DNA of 64,000 nt from Coprinus comatus (lineage: Eukaryota; Basidiomycota; Agaricomycetes; Agaricales; Agaricaceae), in NCBI GenBank assembly GCA_034638255.1, contig JAWPGT010000079.1, positions 1 through 64,000 of the forward strand, given 5' to 3'. The notes beneath the pieces were generated by a model. It ran no database searches, was not told the DNA's origin, and was given only the letters and a program-made list of their open reading frames with translations. The stretch's first letter is position 1, and each line of letters starts with the position of its first letter. This document shows, one piece after another, positions 46,838-59,009 of the stretch. Position numbers and translations under genes: made by a program.

Positions 46838-48463
46838 ATGGAATCGCCCATCTCTCGTGACGTGAGAAAACGATCCATCAACGATTCGACATCCGTCTCA
46901 GTCCACCCCTTTATCTTTGTGTCGCTCATCCCGGATCCAGATAACTTGATGATGAAGATCACCATCACCCAAGCCTGCTCTCGCTGCGGCTCCCCGTGTT
47001 TGTTATGCCCTGACAATCCCCAGTCATTCCCATCCGAGTCGTCAGGTGACGAGATCACGTATATCAACGAGGAGTGCGCTGTAATCGATGAGCAAATTCG
47101 ATTGCTCAAGGGAAAAAGGGCTATTCACAGACGCAGGTTGAATGAGCTACAGTCGAACACCAGGTCTCTTCCACCAGAAACTCTTTCCGAAATATTTCGA
47201 CACACATACCGCGATATCAATGACAAACAGCCTCTTTTCCAAATGTTATCTGTTTGCAGTCATTGGTATCAAACTGCGTGCTCAACTCCAGACCTCTGGT
47301 CAAAGCTGTCATTGAAATCGGGCAACTCAGTGACCAGGGCCAACCTGCTGCGATTTTGGCTCTCCAACTTGGGATCAGTACCACTCAGGCTAGAGTTGAT
47401 GAATAGTGGAGGCCATTTGGGTCCAATAATGACAATCCTTTCTGAGAAAGACAACGCCAAGAAAATACGAGAACTATCTTTTCATTGTCCACTTCCCTCC
47501 TACATGTCTATTATCACACAGAATTGTGTCAACCTCGAGCAACTTGAATTGCTTAGACCATATTCACGTGCATTATCACTCCCCGGTGGATTTAATACCA
47601 CTAAAATTAACTACATCATCAATTTCGAGAATCAACTTCAGCTTCAGACCCTCACATTACGAGAGTGGTCGCACGGTTCTTTTAATATTCCATCTACTCT
47701 CAATATCACAACCCTCAGGCTGCACGATGGCCACAGTGTTTGGTTATACCTCGATCTTCTTGCTCAGTGTCAACATACCCTCACCAATTTGTATATTTCC
47801 TTCCAGAAACGCCATGTCCCTACACCAAACCACCCTCTTGTCACTCTTTATCACCTCCGGACACTTCATCTAGAACTTTCGACTTGTCTACCCACGTTCT
47901 TTGGTAGTCTAACGCTACCTGCTCTTAAAAAACTCAGGCTGGACATCATCATCTCTCATGAACAGGCTCACAACGCGGAGGTTGATGGCTCCAAACTATG
48001 TAAATCTCTACCACACACACACACCACACTTGCCATAGTTGTTGATGCAAATGTATCCCGTCTTGGCCTGCGTTGGCTTCCATTCTTTGAACACCTGTTC
48101 GGCAATGCAGATCAGATCCGGGAGCTTGGTATAACCACTGAACGATTATCTGACGGGTTAAGTTTCCATCATAATGCACGAGTCATAGCAGATCTCCTCC
48201 AACTTCTCTCTACCAAGCCACTTCTTCCATACCTATCTCGATTAAAAATTCATGATCCTCGTGTCGTCTGGTTCCAGTCTTTGATGCAAATGTTAGGGAG
48301 CAGAAGGGGGTTTCATCAACACTTACACTTGGAGCTGTTGAATCTTTACGGAGTGCAGAAAGAGGTGCTTGATAATTTTGTCAAACAGTTGATAGAGGAG
48401 GGTTGTTCGATATCGACTGACATCCAGAATGTGGAACAATCTCTTGGATCCCCAATGTATTAA
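46838..48463 (+). CDS. F-box-like / leucine-rich-repeat protein
   Basis: Single-exon gene of 541 residues. After a variable start there is a coiled-coil segment (INEECAVIDEQIRLLKGKRA, HRRRLNELQSN), immediately followed by the F-box-like motif LPPETLSEIFRHTY and SVCSHWYQTACSTPDLWSKL, a common Agaricomycete arrangement. The remainder consists of irregular leucine-rich repeats (NLEQLELLRPY, LQTLTLREWSHGSFN, LRTLHLELSTCLPTFFG, LPALKKLRLDIII). A CSRCGSPCLLC cluster near residue 40 may bind metal or be chance. Likely an SCF adaptor with an unknown substrate. ATG 46838 is the first in frame; a later one is possible. Confidence 0.8.
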   Translation: MESPISRDVRKRSINDSTSVSVHPFIFVSLIPDPDNLMMKITITQACSRCGSPCLLCPDNPQSFPSESSGDEITYINEECAVIDEQIRLLKGKRAIHRRRLNELQSNTRSLPPETLSEIFRHTYRDINDKQPLFQMLSVCSHWYQTACSTPDLWSKLSLKSGNSVTRANLLRFWLSNLGSVPLRLELMNSGGHLGPIMTILSEKDNAKKIRELSFHCPLPSYMSIITQNCVNLEQLELLRPYSRALSLPGGFNTTKINYIINFENQLQLQTLTLREWSHGSFNIPSTLNITTLRLHDGHSVWLYLDLLAQCQHTLTNLYISFQKRHVPTPNHPLVTLYHLRTLHLELSTCLPTFFGSLTLPALKKLRLDIIISHEQAHNAEVDGSKLCKSLPHTHTTLAIVVDANVSRLGLRWLPFFEHLFGNADQIRELGITTERLSDGLSFHHNARVIADLLQLLSTKPLLPYLSRLKIHDPRVVWFQSLMQMLGSRRGFHQHLHLELLNLYGVQKEVLDNFVKQLIEEGCSISTDIQNVEQSLGSPMY

Positions 48464-48706
48464 TTTCTACATGTGCTAGTCGCATGGCAACAAAAATTTG
48501 GTCTTTTAAAATTTAGTCAATAGCAGTGTTAGTTTCGGTTTCATCTCTCTACTGTCATTTTCCACGATGTATACGACTCTCAAGAAATACAGTTCTCGCT
48601 TGGAATACTCTGGAGTCTGAGTACGAATGTCATTAGAACATGTACGGGTACGGTAACTGAAAACACACTCCTAGTAAGTAGCCAAGGCTCGTGGTTCGCA
48701 TGTATA

Positions 48707-50010
48707 CTTGGAGTCACCAAAAGTGATGTCGCGTCGCAGATTTTCCCACGGACAATCATTGATGTATTACTCTCCTGCAACTTCGGGAGATAGACAACGA
48801 AGTTGAATACATATGGAGTATATTCTACTACAAGATTACCTATAGAATATAATATTAAAATTGTATATGACCACCCCGTGCAGCCAAAACAGCCTTGACA
48901 CGGTCTGGCATTGTTCCAATGAAATGGTCAACCCGGTCAATTGGTAGCGAGTCCCATGCAGCATGGACTACCAACTTTAATTCATCCACAGTGTTTGGTT
49001 GATGTTGAAGACCATGTAGGGATGTTTTGAGGATATGCCAGATAGGCTCGATGGGATTTAAATCGGGAGATGATGGAGGATGATATGTAAGCGGGATATT
49101 TTTAGCTGCAAACCACTTCTTCGACATTTTGCTGATGTGGCTTGGGGCATTATCCTTGAAATTTGACATGGCCCCAGAGTTCATTCATCCTTTTGTAGAA
49201 ATCAAAAAGATATGGTTCAAGAACTTGTTCTTGGTACCTTTTAGATGTCATTCCTCCACCATGTCCTCCCGGATAGTCTAACACAACCAAAGGCCCCTTC
49301 CAACCCTCTATGATACACCCCCACACCATAACTCGTATGCTTGATTGCTTGAAGGTTGGGATAAGACATTCTTCAAGAAAGGCTTCATTGGGACGACGGG
49401 TTACAAAAATACGGCCCTGATGATCATCAAGACAAATATAGCACTCATCAGAATAGATGACATGTCGAAAATTAGCCATCGATGAGATACTATTGATTCG
49501 TGCCCAGTTCAATCGTGCTCGTTTGTGCTCATTCGTAAGGAAAGGTACCCTCAGAGCCACCCTCCGATGGTAGTTCCCCTCAGCAAGAACCCGCCGCACT
49601 GTGCTAACTGAAATTTGTAGTCCAATTTTGTTCACAATTTGTTGAAAGGGTGTGCGGCGTTCTTTTCTTGCTGTACAAGCAAGCTGACGCTTGTCATAGC
49701 TATTTAGCTTCTTCGGCCTGCCTATGCGAGCTTTGTCAGCAACTGAACCAGTCACTTCATAGTGCTTGATGATGCGTTGTGCAGTCCGGGGCTGGACATT
49801 CTCCTTTCGGCCTGCTTCAGCTGCATTTCCTGTTGCATGGTAGTACCCAATAATTCGGTTTCTTGTGGGAATGTCAACCTCTCTCCGAGAAGTCTTTGGC
49901 ATAGTAGTTAGAAAGGGTAGAATATAATTATATTTCGCCAAAAACACAACATGTCATTCAACATGTGAAACAATCATTATGTAAGCGACATCACTTTTGG
50001 TGAGTACGAG
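48707..50010 (-). mobile_element. Tc1/mariner-type transposon
   Basis: 1304 bp with 26-bp terminal inverted repeats (48707-48732 and 49985-50010, three mismatches, core TCACCAAAAGTGATGTCGC). It is flanked by the TA target dinucleotide on both sides (48705-48706, 50011-50012). It carries one transposase gene on the minus strand. Confidence 0.93.
48855..49902 (-). pseudogene. Tc1-like DD34E transposase, frameshifted
   Basis: Cut-and-paste transposase beginning MPKTSRREVDIPTRNRII. Two helix-turn-helix parts precede the GRPKKL linker (AT-hook-like). The catalytic Asp are in VIYSDECYICL and FKDNAPSH, and the Glu is in SPDLNPIEPIWH. The second Asp and the Glu are separated by 34 residues, as in Tc1 elements. 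The first frame ends at TAA near 49150 right after VKFQG, and DNAPSH continues in the next frame. An extra base (or two missing) near 49150-49160 disables this copy. Confidence 0.9.
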
Positions 50011-50012
50011 TA

Positions 50013-52835
50013 ACCCTTATCAACCAAAATAATTTGAGGATACTGATTCCAAGATACTACGCAGACCGATATCTGACTTCGAGGGTTTAGGCTGACTGAC
50101 TTATGGGATATCCAGCTCAACATCTCGTCCCGTTACACATATCCATGTCGTCATGCAATGAACGCGACCTATCACTTGCGAACTTGATGAAATCAGCGTC
50201 AGTAGTATGTATGATAGAGTTTTCGAATATTCACCACTGCAGCGGCACTCACTTAATCTGCTTAGCGAACATTCTAATGGGTTAATCCTATACTCCAGCT
50301 TTTCATCAATCTCAAATTGGCACCACCATGAACTCACAGGCTGACCAGAACCTTGGGTCATAAAATGCTGATCAGGATGCCTTGAAGTTGATTATTTACA
50401 AGCATATCTTAATAAGATCTGCAATACTCAGCAATGCAAGGAGATTCAACAAGGTTAAGCAGGTCCAAACAAATGTTGTACTTGATCCTCATCAGTAAAA
50501 ATTCTCATGTAATGCCTGTGTATATATACTATACAATCCAATACCTACAGCCACACCTACTAGGTCTGGACAGCCTAGTAGGTTTGGGAATGCCTATGTA
50601 TGTCTAGTTTTGAATTCAGGCCTGGTAGACCTACTAGGTAACTCATATATTACAATACCTACTATGTTTTATCATATATATATATATATTATAATACATG
50701 AGATTTGGCTTGAACAATGATAAAAAGGTACCCTGAGTTTTGACTTCTTCTGGATGTTTAGTGAGTTTTTCCACGATATTATTTATACACCTATATTATT
50801 TGTATTTAAATTGTATGGATTATTAATTTAATATATTACAACAAGTGAGGTTTGAACCTGCACTCTTGGGAAGTCTACATACAGTACGTAAATGATGATA
50901 ATACCACTGAACTACATAAGTAACATTTTTATTTCATTTTAATTTAATATCATCTTTTCTGACCTCCATGCTTGCATCTCTCTTCTCCCTATTCGACTCC
51001 TGACTCCTGACTCTATTGATACATTATGATACCTCATATGCTTCTCCAACTTCCTCCCATTTTAAAAAAGAAGATCCTAGTAATAAACTAAACTAATCAT
51101 ATAACATTCAATGAATACATACACATATCTACACATACCTACACCATACCTACTAGGTATTGATGTAGGTATTGGAAATAAGTACTATGGATGAGAAAAT
51201 CTACTACATGTGGTTCATGCATGGTACACAGCTACTAGCCATACCGCAGGCATCAAAGCCACCTAGCATGGATCTTACCAGGCATTTTAAAATCTAGTAT
51301 ATTCTGTAAATACATACAAAAAAATAATAGTTTTCTACAGGTATATGACATACCTACTATGGATTCAAGCTAGCATACATAAACATGTAAAATAAATAGT
51401 ATGTATTACAGGCCTGTATAGGCCTTTCTTTCAGATTTTTACTGATGCTTGTGGTATCAAAGTTGAGGGCAATCCCAATGATGTTTCTGGTACTAGTATT
51501 GCAGCCAATGATGAACATACAGGAATAGCAAAGGATGTTGGAGACCCTGTCAATGGGGTCGGGACTTCAAATACACTCAAAGAGATCATGATGGCTGATG
51601 TTGGTAGGGTTGAGGAGGGAGTTGACAAGATGGAGGCTGTAGGAGTGATTGTTGTTGTTGAGGAGGGTAGGTTTGGCGACAATACTGTTGAAGGGGAGCT
51701 TTTGCAATTTTTGAGGAGAAGAGAGAGGTTTATGTGGAGGAAACAGGTGTCAGTGCCAGAGATATTGACATTGATCCTGATGAGGCAGAAACTTTTACCT
51801 GAGAAAGTGAATGCAAGCAGGAATGGTTTCAGTCTGTTTAACTTTTTACTTTTTTTGTCTGAAGTTGCTAGTCAAACTAGCTATGTTTTTAAAGGAAGGA
51901 AAATTGCTCTTCTTTCGCCTCAAGGACCTGCGTTGATGAAGTTTGAGGATTAACGCATCTCAGAGGTTTCCTACTATATGTGGATCAGAGATATACAATC
52001 CATTTGCCAGTACAAGGAGAGCACACTAGCAAGGCTGAATATCTACCCTTCCTAGTACTCTTGTCTTGTGCTATCCTTGGTACACATTATTCCAGGCTTA
52101 GGAGTAAGTATATCACAAAACCATGTATTAACACTCATTTGCTTCGTTCGTAGTATTACCTTAGGCCTTGAGGTTGTGCTCGCTCCTGTGAAAGTACCCA
52201 TATACAGACTCTAAGCGATTGTTTCAGCTGGTTCTGTAATACTGTAAGTCTCTCCTTGTCTTTCATCAGTAAATACCAAGACTGCTTATATACGAAAATA
52301 ATATAATATATAATTACATTTGTTGAGTATTGACAACATTCGAGGTATTAGCATGGAATCGTTTGATGATATATATGAGACCTACCTGTAATACAGCCCA
52401 AGTATCTCATGTATTTAGAACATGTATAATTTTAATATATATGTTAATACATTCTTAATCAGAAATGGCATTACATACTCGAAAAGTAGGATCATATATT
52501 TTAATATGTAGAGAAACATGAACCATAATAGATACTATTCATGATCTCAATGTATGGTTGTAGATCCTCAGGTATAGCCTTATAAGTATAAAGGGAAATA
52601 AAATAAAAGGATTGATTAATTATTAACTACAAACAGAAGTAGAACAAGTCAGGTGCATAATCGAGATTCGAGGCAACAGAGAGTCCAAGAAATTGTTCAA
52701 TAAGTGAGAGAGCAGTCAAGTCCAGTGAGAGACTAAAAGTACAACATTTTCTGAACTCCAGAGTAGAATAATTGTAAGACCTGCAAAAATTAAACCAAAA
52801 GAATTACAATAACAAAGAAATTTTTACCATTGTGT
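50013..52835. other. A/T-rich repeat-like stretch with an unidentified coding remnant
   Basis: Contains several copies of a 9-bp motif CCTACTAGG or its complement between 50555 and 51150 (see Findings). It also contains a coding-looking remnant from 51437 (after a TTTCAG splice site) to about 51780 reading FTDACGIKVEGNPNDVSG and then acidic frames. That remnant belongs to no family I recognise and ends in frame changes. Confidence 0.35.
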
Positions 52836-54706
52836 TCATTTTCGTGCTTTTGCTTTTTGTCCCTTTCCAGTTGCTTTGGCCTTTGACTTACCTTTGGCTG
52901 TCTTTTTTCCATTTCCGGAGACTTCTTCCTCCTCTTCCTCCTCTTCTTCTATAACTTGTGCTCGAGTTCGTCAACATTTCACAACAGGAGCAGGATCTTC
53001 TTCATTCTCGGAGAGTGGTGAAGTATCAGATAACATGTTCAAAGGATCAGGTTGAGGTGGTAAAGAAGTTTGTGGAGTTGTAAAATGAGCAGGAGGGGAA
53101 GGAGGGACAGGTACATTTGGAGGAGTAGAAGTTAAACATTGTGGTGGTGAGCTGGGTAGAGGAGATGGTGGGACTTGTGGTAATGGAGGTGGAGTAGTGG
53201 TTGGTTTGGAGGTAGGTTGAGCATTTTCTTTCTCACGTTGACGACGCTGAGCAAGATGTTGATCTAGGGCTTTTGCTACCACCTTTGAGTGATGGTCTTC
53301 ATCTTGAATATCATTATGTATGCATTTGTTTGATTTTCAATGCATGTGGGGTATCTGTCTATATAAAGCTCAGTAAGATTATCTCAAATATATTTATTGT
53401 ACCTTTCCCAAAACTCCAAAATTCGCTTTTTTGTTGGGGTTTCATCAGAAAGAAGATCTATGATATAATCATAAAAGGCTGGATAGTTAAATGAGCCATC
53501 ATTGGGACTCCATTTTTCAACCGTCATGAGTGCATGACGGGCCTATCATATCATAACAAATTGTTGTTTGAATGTAATGATTCAAGATTACTTACTATCA
53601 CACAACTATATGCAATAAGTTCCTTCGTCACTTTAAGTTTGTGGATTTCGGCCTTTGAAGGTTTTGAAGCAGTCTGAAAACCACTCAAGGCTGATGAAGG
53701 ACCTGTATATATACAACATGCAGTCTAGGAGATTTAATACCAGAACAATTGGAGAAAAATATGACTTACTCGAATGAGAAAATGGCCCTGGAATATTCCG
53801 TCATCCAGATTTTTAGAGTCATAAGGGCATGTTTCATCGTAAATGAAACTCGGGAGTTTGTCACATTCAAGTTTGATATTTCCATGTAATATGTCATCCA
53901 TAATACCTCTATAATGTTAATATCAATTAGAATGTAACATATTTAGAACAAATTCGGGATCAACTTACTCTGGATTAGCATCAAACTCATCAAGCCGTGA
54001 CTTGGGAAACAGCAAACGTGCAGTAGTGGGATGTTTGAAGCCACACTTGTGCTTCTCGGGTGGTGGAAGGGGTGGATAAACATTTTCATCTTCATAATTT
54101 CTCATTAACCACAAAACAGCCCCCTTGCTAACACATCCGAGATCCTCATTTCAAGTGTTATCGGACCACTGTGAGAGCTAGATTTAATTAGCTCAAATAG
54201 AGTTTCAATGATAGAAGGTATTACTTACCACTTGGCAGAATACAGTTAAAGAAGTAGGCTTGATAGCGAAAGCTTCAAGCATTGAAGCAAAATTCGGTAC
54301 CAACATAACAATCTTCTTGAAGTCATCACGATCTTTGTCAGTATAGCTATATTTTAAATCAGAAACTGTGCTTATATGTGCATATAATCACATTAAGACT
54401 TACTTTTCAGGGTTTTCCTTATCAAGACCTGCATAAATAATGTTCTGCAGGTCACAGAACATATTTATTGACAGGGGGATGCCACAAGCTGCTGTATGAT
54501 AGGCTCGTAAGTCACTGTCTTTCCTGTTCGCATAGTTCAGATTGGAGATTAAATTAAATTAGATTAAATAGTACTTACGGTGGTGCCGATTTATTACTGA
54601 GTCTGTACCTGACTATTTCATTGTACAAATTCTGAGCTCCTGTAAGGGTATCATCAGAGGAGGAGCTGGTAGTTGAAGGTGCTGGCAAGGAACGTTCCGA
54701 TGTCAT
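52836..54706 (-). pseudogene. DUF6698-type gene, two nonsense codons
   Basis: Multi-exon gene starting MTSERSLPAPS (ATG 54706; exon 1 54706-54579). Recognisable exons follow: DLRAYHTAACGIPLSINMFC, YTDKDRDDFKKIVMLVPNF, a block with YPPLPPPEKHKCGFKHPTTA, IMDDILHGNIKLECDKLPSF plus GIFQGHFLI, GPSSALSGFQTASKPSKAEI, ALMTVEKWSPNDGSFNYPAF plus DLLSDETPTKKRILEFWER, and a Pro-rich C-terminus. The order and the motifs (GF.HP.TA.LL..., L.CD.LPSF.Y, GIF.GH.L, W...DGSF.Y..FY..I..L) fit DUF6698, a multi-copy basidiomycete family of unknown role. TGA at 54151-54153 interrupts SDNT/NEDLG. TGA at 52971-52973 precedes a still in-frame acidic and Lys/Gly-rich tail ending at 52836. Both could be former CGA. Confidence 0.65.
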
Positions 54707-54944
54707 AGGAATCCGAGAGAGAGAGAGAGAGACCAAGAGGTGAAGTATGGGGATGCATGGACATGTCAGGTCACATGACCTGATCAACGCACATACGGAC
54801 TTCGTATGCATGTTTGTTCATTGCATGTATGTTCATACATCTCAGGTATGTTATCACATTTCAATTTTATCTCATATTTATACAAACATGTATAATCTAA
54901 TATACATGGATCACTAGGCCAATAATGCTCCTGGCTCATGGAGG

Positions 54945-55270
54945 CTGCTGCTATTGTCACTATCGCTCTTTCCAATGGCGATCACCATGCTCCCAACTGG
55001 CCCGTTCTGCAATCGGTTTCTACGAAGAATGCAATGGTGGTAATGCTGTCAATGCTCCCATCGACTCACCACTCCCAAGGCCAAGGTCAAGCGTAATGGC
55101 TCTTGGTCTGAAATCAAATTGTGTGAGTGTCCTCTGTTGAAACTCTGGTGAAATTTTCACTTACACACTTGTACAGTGGTTCTACCTGTAAGCAGGGTGA
55201 GGCTAAAGGTGTTGTCATCACCTCTTCGGTCATGCTGCTGTTTCTCATTGGTCAACCAGCTTCTGGGAAG
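54945..55270 (+). pseudogene. Plasma-membrane H+-ATPase fragment (first copy)
   Basis: Short degenerate match to the fungal PMA1 proton pump: GFYEECNGGNAVN near 55017, then an intron-like piece and [14 protein letters not shown] near 55185. It is clearly related at DNA level to the longer copy at 55356-56886, including the intron before [12 protein letters not shown]. It is internally deleted between those parts. Confidence 0.8.
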
Positions 55271-55355
55271 AAAAAAGAGTTAGACAATACAAGGATTTTG
55301 GTCATGAGAAGGAAAAACCTACCCATACATTCCTTCGTGACACGTCGTTAACCGG

Positions 55356-56886
55356 TTGATTGTTCAGATGCCAATGTTGATATGTATACGGTTAGCTTGC
55401 TTGGCATCTTCCTATTTTCAGGCAGAAGACTTGTACAACAAAGAGAAGGTCAATCTCGAAACCATTGTTATCGACGATGTCTTCAAACTCCAATGTACTG
55501 AGGACAGTCTTACTCCTGAAGAGGCTGTTCATCAGGTACGTTATCGACGTCTTCTTGTGTGAACCCCCTTTCCTGGGTCATGGAGGCTGCCACTCTTGTT
55601 GCCATCACTCTTTCCAATGGTGACCACTGTGCTCCCGATTTCGTCAGTATTGTCTTCCTCCTTTTTGTCAACTCCACTATTGGTTTCTACGAAGAACGTA
55701 ATGCTGGTAATGCTGTCAAGGCTCTCATGGATTCACTCGCTCCCAAGGCCAAGGTCAAGCATAACGGCTCTTGGTCTGAAATCGAATCCATCAACCTAGT
55801 TCTTGGTGATATGGTTGCCTTTGTTCCTGCCGACTGTTGTCTCACCAAAGCCATAAGCCGCACTCACTGGTGAATCTCTGCCTCAGTCCAAGAAGGCCGG
55901 AGACCAATGTTTCTTGTGAGTGTCCTCCATTGAAACTCTGGCTAAATTTTCATTTACACACTTGTACAGTGGTTCTACCTGTAAGCAGGGTGAGGCTGAA
56001 GGTGTCATCATCGCTACTGGTGCCAATACTTTCTTTGGTCTCCCTCGTCGGTCAAGACGATGACACCACCAGTCACTTGCAGAGGATTCTTGCACAGATT
56101 GGTTCATTCTGTCTCATCACCATCAGTATCTTCGTCATCGCTGAGATCTCCTGTCTCTACACCGGCTTCCACTACAGGTACCATCATGGTCTCGACAACA
56201 TCCTCGTCCTCTTGATCGGCGGTATTCCCATTGCCATGCCCACTGTCTTGTCCATCACTCTTGCCATCAGTGCTCAACAACTCGCCAAGTATAAGGCAAT
56301 TGTCACCCGTATCACCTGTATCATCGAAGAATTACCTAGTGTTATCCGACAAGACCAGTACTCTCACCACCAACAAGCTCACCATTGATCGCAACACCAT
56401 CTGTACCTATGGTCCTTTCTCTAATGACGATGTTGTCCTGCTTGCCGCTTATGCTTCCCATACCGAGAACCAGGGATGCCATTGACACTTCCGTCATTGC
56501 TGCTGTTGGTGACCCCACTTGTGCTCATGCTGGTATCAAGCTCCTTGACCTCAACCCCGTTGACAAGCGTCCCAAAATCACTTACCTCAAGGAAGCTACT
56601 GGCAAGCTCAAGCATGTCACTAAGGGTATGACTGGTATTATCATCGAACTTTGCACTTGCAACAAGACCGAGGGAATTGAGAATAGGTTGGAAGCTGATG
56701 TCAAAGAATACACTATATGTGGTCTTCGAGCTCTTGCCGTTGCTTATGAGGAACTTGATGGTGATGACCTAGAGGCTGAGGGTAATGGTTTCGAACTCAT
56801 TGGTCTCCTCACTATTTTTGATCCTCCTCGCTCTGATACTAAGCAGACCATCAATGATGCTCTCACCCTCAGTATCATGTCCCTAC
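55356..56886 (+). pseudogene. Plasma-membrane H+-ATPase (PMA1-like) pseudogene (second copy)
   Basis: P-type ATPase homology in several frames. It starts at EDLYNKEKVNLETIVIDDVF and skips to [20 protein letters not shown] and [20 protein letters not shown]. After an intron come [40 protein letters not shown] and VTRITCIIEELPS. The phosphorylation loop reads DKTSTLTTNKLTID, with Ser replacing the invariant Gly of DKTGT. It continues with VTKGMTGIIIELCT, LRALAVAYEELDGD and IGLLTIFDPPRSDT, then leaves the family near 56886. At least three frame changes, the DKTGT change and the missing C-terminal third make it non-functional. Introns are retained, so it is a DNA-level duplicate. Confidence 0.9.
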
Positions 56887-58480
56887 TGTACTATGTAGTA
56901 TTAAGAATTAGGATGACTTTAAATATATATTTTAATGTGAATTTTGAATGATGTGAGATCCAAACCATGTGAATGTTCGCCACCTTGCTCCTACCATCAT
57001 CTACATCTACAATGACCTACAAATGCCTTGCTTGCAACCAAGTATTTACCACAAAGAAGCAACGTGCAACACACCAGAGAGGCTCCTGTGTCCTATTGCT
57101 TGATAATAAAGGCTCAGAAATGCTTTTAAAATGCCAAAATTCATGAAAAAAGAAAAGAAAAATTACGGAAGATGATTTGTTGTTAGAGGATGTTGACGGG
57201 CATGCAAGCTCATCATCGGGAGCATTTGGGGTGAGTTTATCATCTATACATGGTTTAAAACCCATTACTCAAGTAGTATAGACCCCGACTGCAGAAATTG
57301 ATTCTTGTATGGTTATGGATGTTCCAACCACTCCTGAAAGACCCGAAAATGAACAATCTGGTCATCTAGGCCGTCGGATTCACCTCCCTCGTCGCTTTTT
57401 GGATTTTGTCCCACTAGATGAATTACCACCTTCTCCCCCTCCTATTGTTGCTGAAACATTTATTCCACTACCTTCCAATTCTACTATGTCTCCTGAGGTT
57501 CAAGTCTCTACCTACAAAACCACATCAAATTCATATGGGATTTTCTATGAATACCCTTCTGGTCAACCCTCATTTACTCCAGATGAATTTCTATCATCTG
57601 AATCATCTTTATCTGGAGTCCGAAATCACTCTGGTGCTCCCAAAAATGCAGAAGCTTCTACTGGTCTCAAAGGCGACTTTTTCACACCATTTCTCAATGT
57701 TTCAACCTACCATCTCATGTCTTGGCAATATAATGGTTCTGACATTAAATCAGGTGCTCAGCTTGATGATCTCGTCACCAATGTACTTCATGCAAGTGAC
57801 TTCAAGCTTGAGCATCTTGAAGGGTTTAGCTGTTCTTGGGAGAATGATTGGATAGATAATTGGGTTGACAATGAAACCATTAACAGTCCATTCTCTTCGG
57901 AGAATGGTTGGATTGAAACTTCAGTTGAGATTCCAGTTCCTTGTAAAGGAAAAAAATTCGCCAATGAATCTCTTATTCCTCGCTACTCTGTATCTGGCCT
58001 TTTCTATCGTAAACCTCTTGAAATTCTCAAATCTTGCTTCACTACATCCTTTCCCCCCAATTTTCATGTCACGCCACATCATACTTTTTGGAAACCAACC
58101 CCAGAATCTGATCCTCAACGAATTTATTCTGAAGTATATAACTCTGATGTTTTCCTTGAAGAGCATGCCAAAATTCAGTTGCTCTCAGAAGATAATCTTG
58201 AGTGCTTCATTGCTTCAATCCTTTTATGGTCTGACTCAACTCAACTTACACAATTTGGTGATGCTTCACTCTGGCCAATTTATATGATGCTTGGTAATAC
58301 CTCAAAATACAAGCAAGGAAAATTAACAACTGGTTCTACTCACCATATTGCTTATATTCCAAAGGTGGGAAGCATAACTTACTATTAACTTATTTACTAA
58401 TCATTTATTCAGCTCGATGATAAATTTGATGATTGGTATTTAACAACATATGAAAAAGCACCATCAGCTGATGTTCAAAC

Positions 58481-59009
58481 TGTTATAATCTTGCCTATAC
58501 CTCTGTTTCGGTATAGACGATGCTATGATGGACCTCTTCTAGGTGCTCGTAGGAGGAGAACGTCTACTCTTACTGAGACTACTTTCGGGGAACGACCTCC
58601 ACAGTACTCAGACTGTAGATCACAGGTGTTCCTTACTAGTAAGCCATTCGTGCAGGAGTTAGAGCTGACTCTGAGTTCTAGGGTTATCAAGGTAGAGGCA
58701 GAACAATGATAGCAAGTAGAACGGAGAGAACGAGAGTATTAAGCTGAAGCTTAATCTCTGTCGCTGTCCATGTATTTATACAACTACAATGTACAGGTTG
58801 TAGGCTGTGTGTGATACATGTGAGACAGGAAGGTGAAACTATCTACAGCTGAAACAGTGAGTGAAACGACAAGTGGAAGTCCATAGAAAGTACTAGTCCA
58901 AGGCTATATGAAACAGTAGTCCAAGGCTATGTGAAATGAGTAAGAGAAAGTACACTATCATCCCTCATTAGTTCTAATGATTAGTCGTGATAAATATGAA
59001 ACTGTAACA
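58481..59009 (-). mobile_element. Solo LTR, family B (529 bp)
   Basis: Starts TGTTATAATC and ends ACTGTAACA, with target duplication CAAAC at 58476-58480 and 59010-59014. Nearly identical to the LTR at 63134-63662. A TATAAATA box on the minus strand suggests the parent element was transcribed leftward. Confidence 0.92.

Noticed and set aside
49150..49184. Two separate overlapping Tc1 transposase genes
   Set aside because: The DDE catalytic residues are divided between the frames, so this is one gene with a frameshift.
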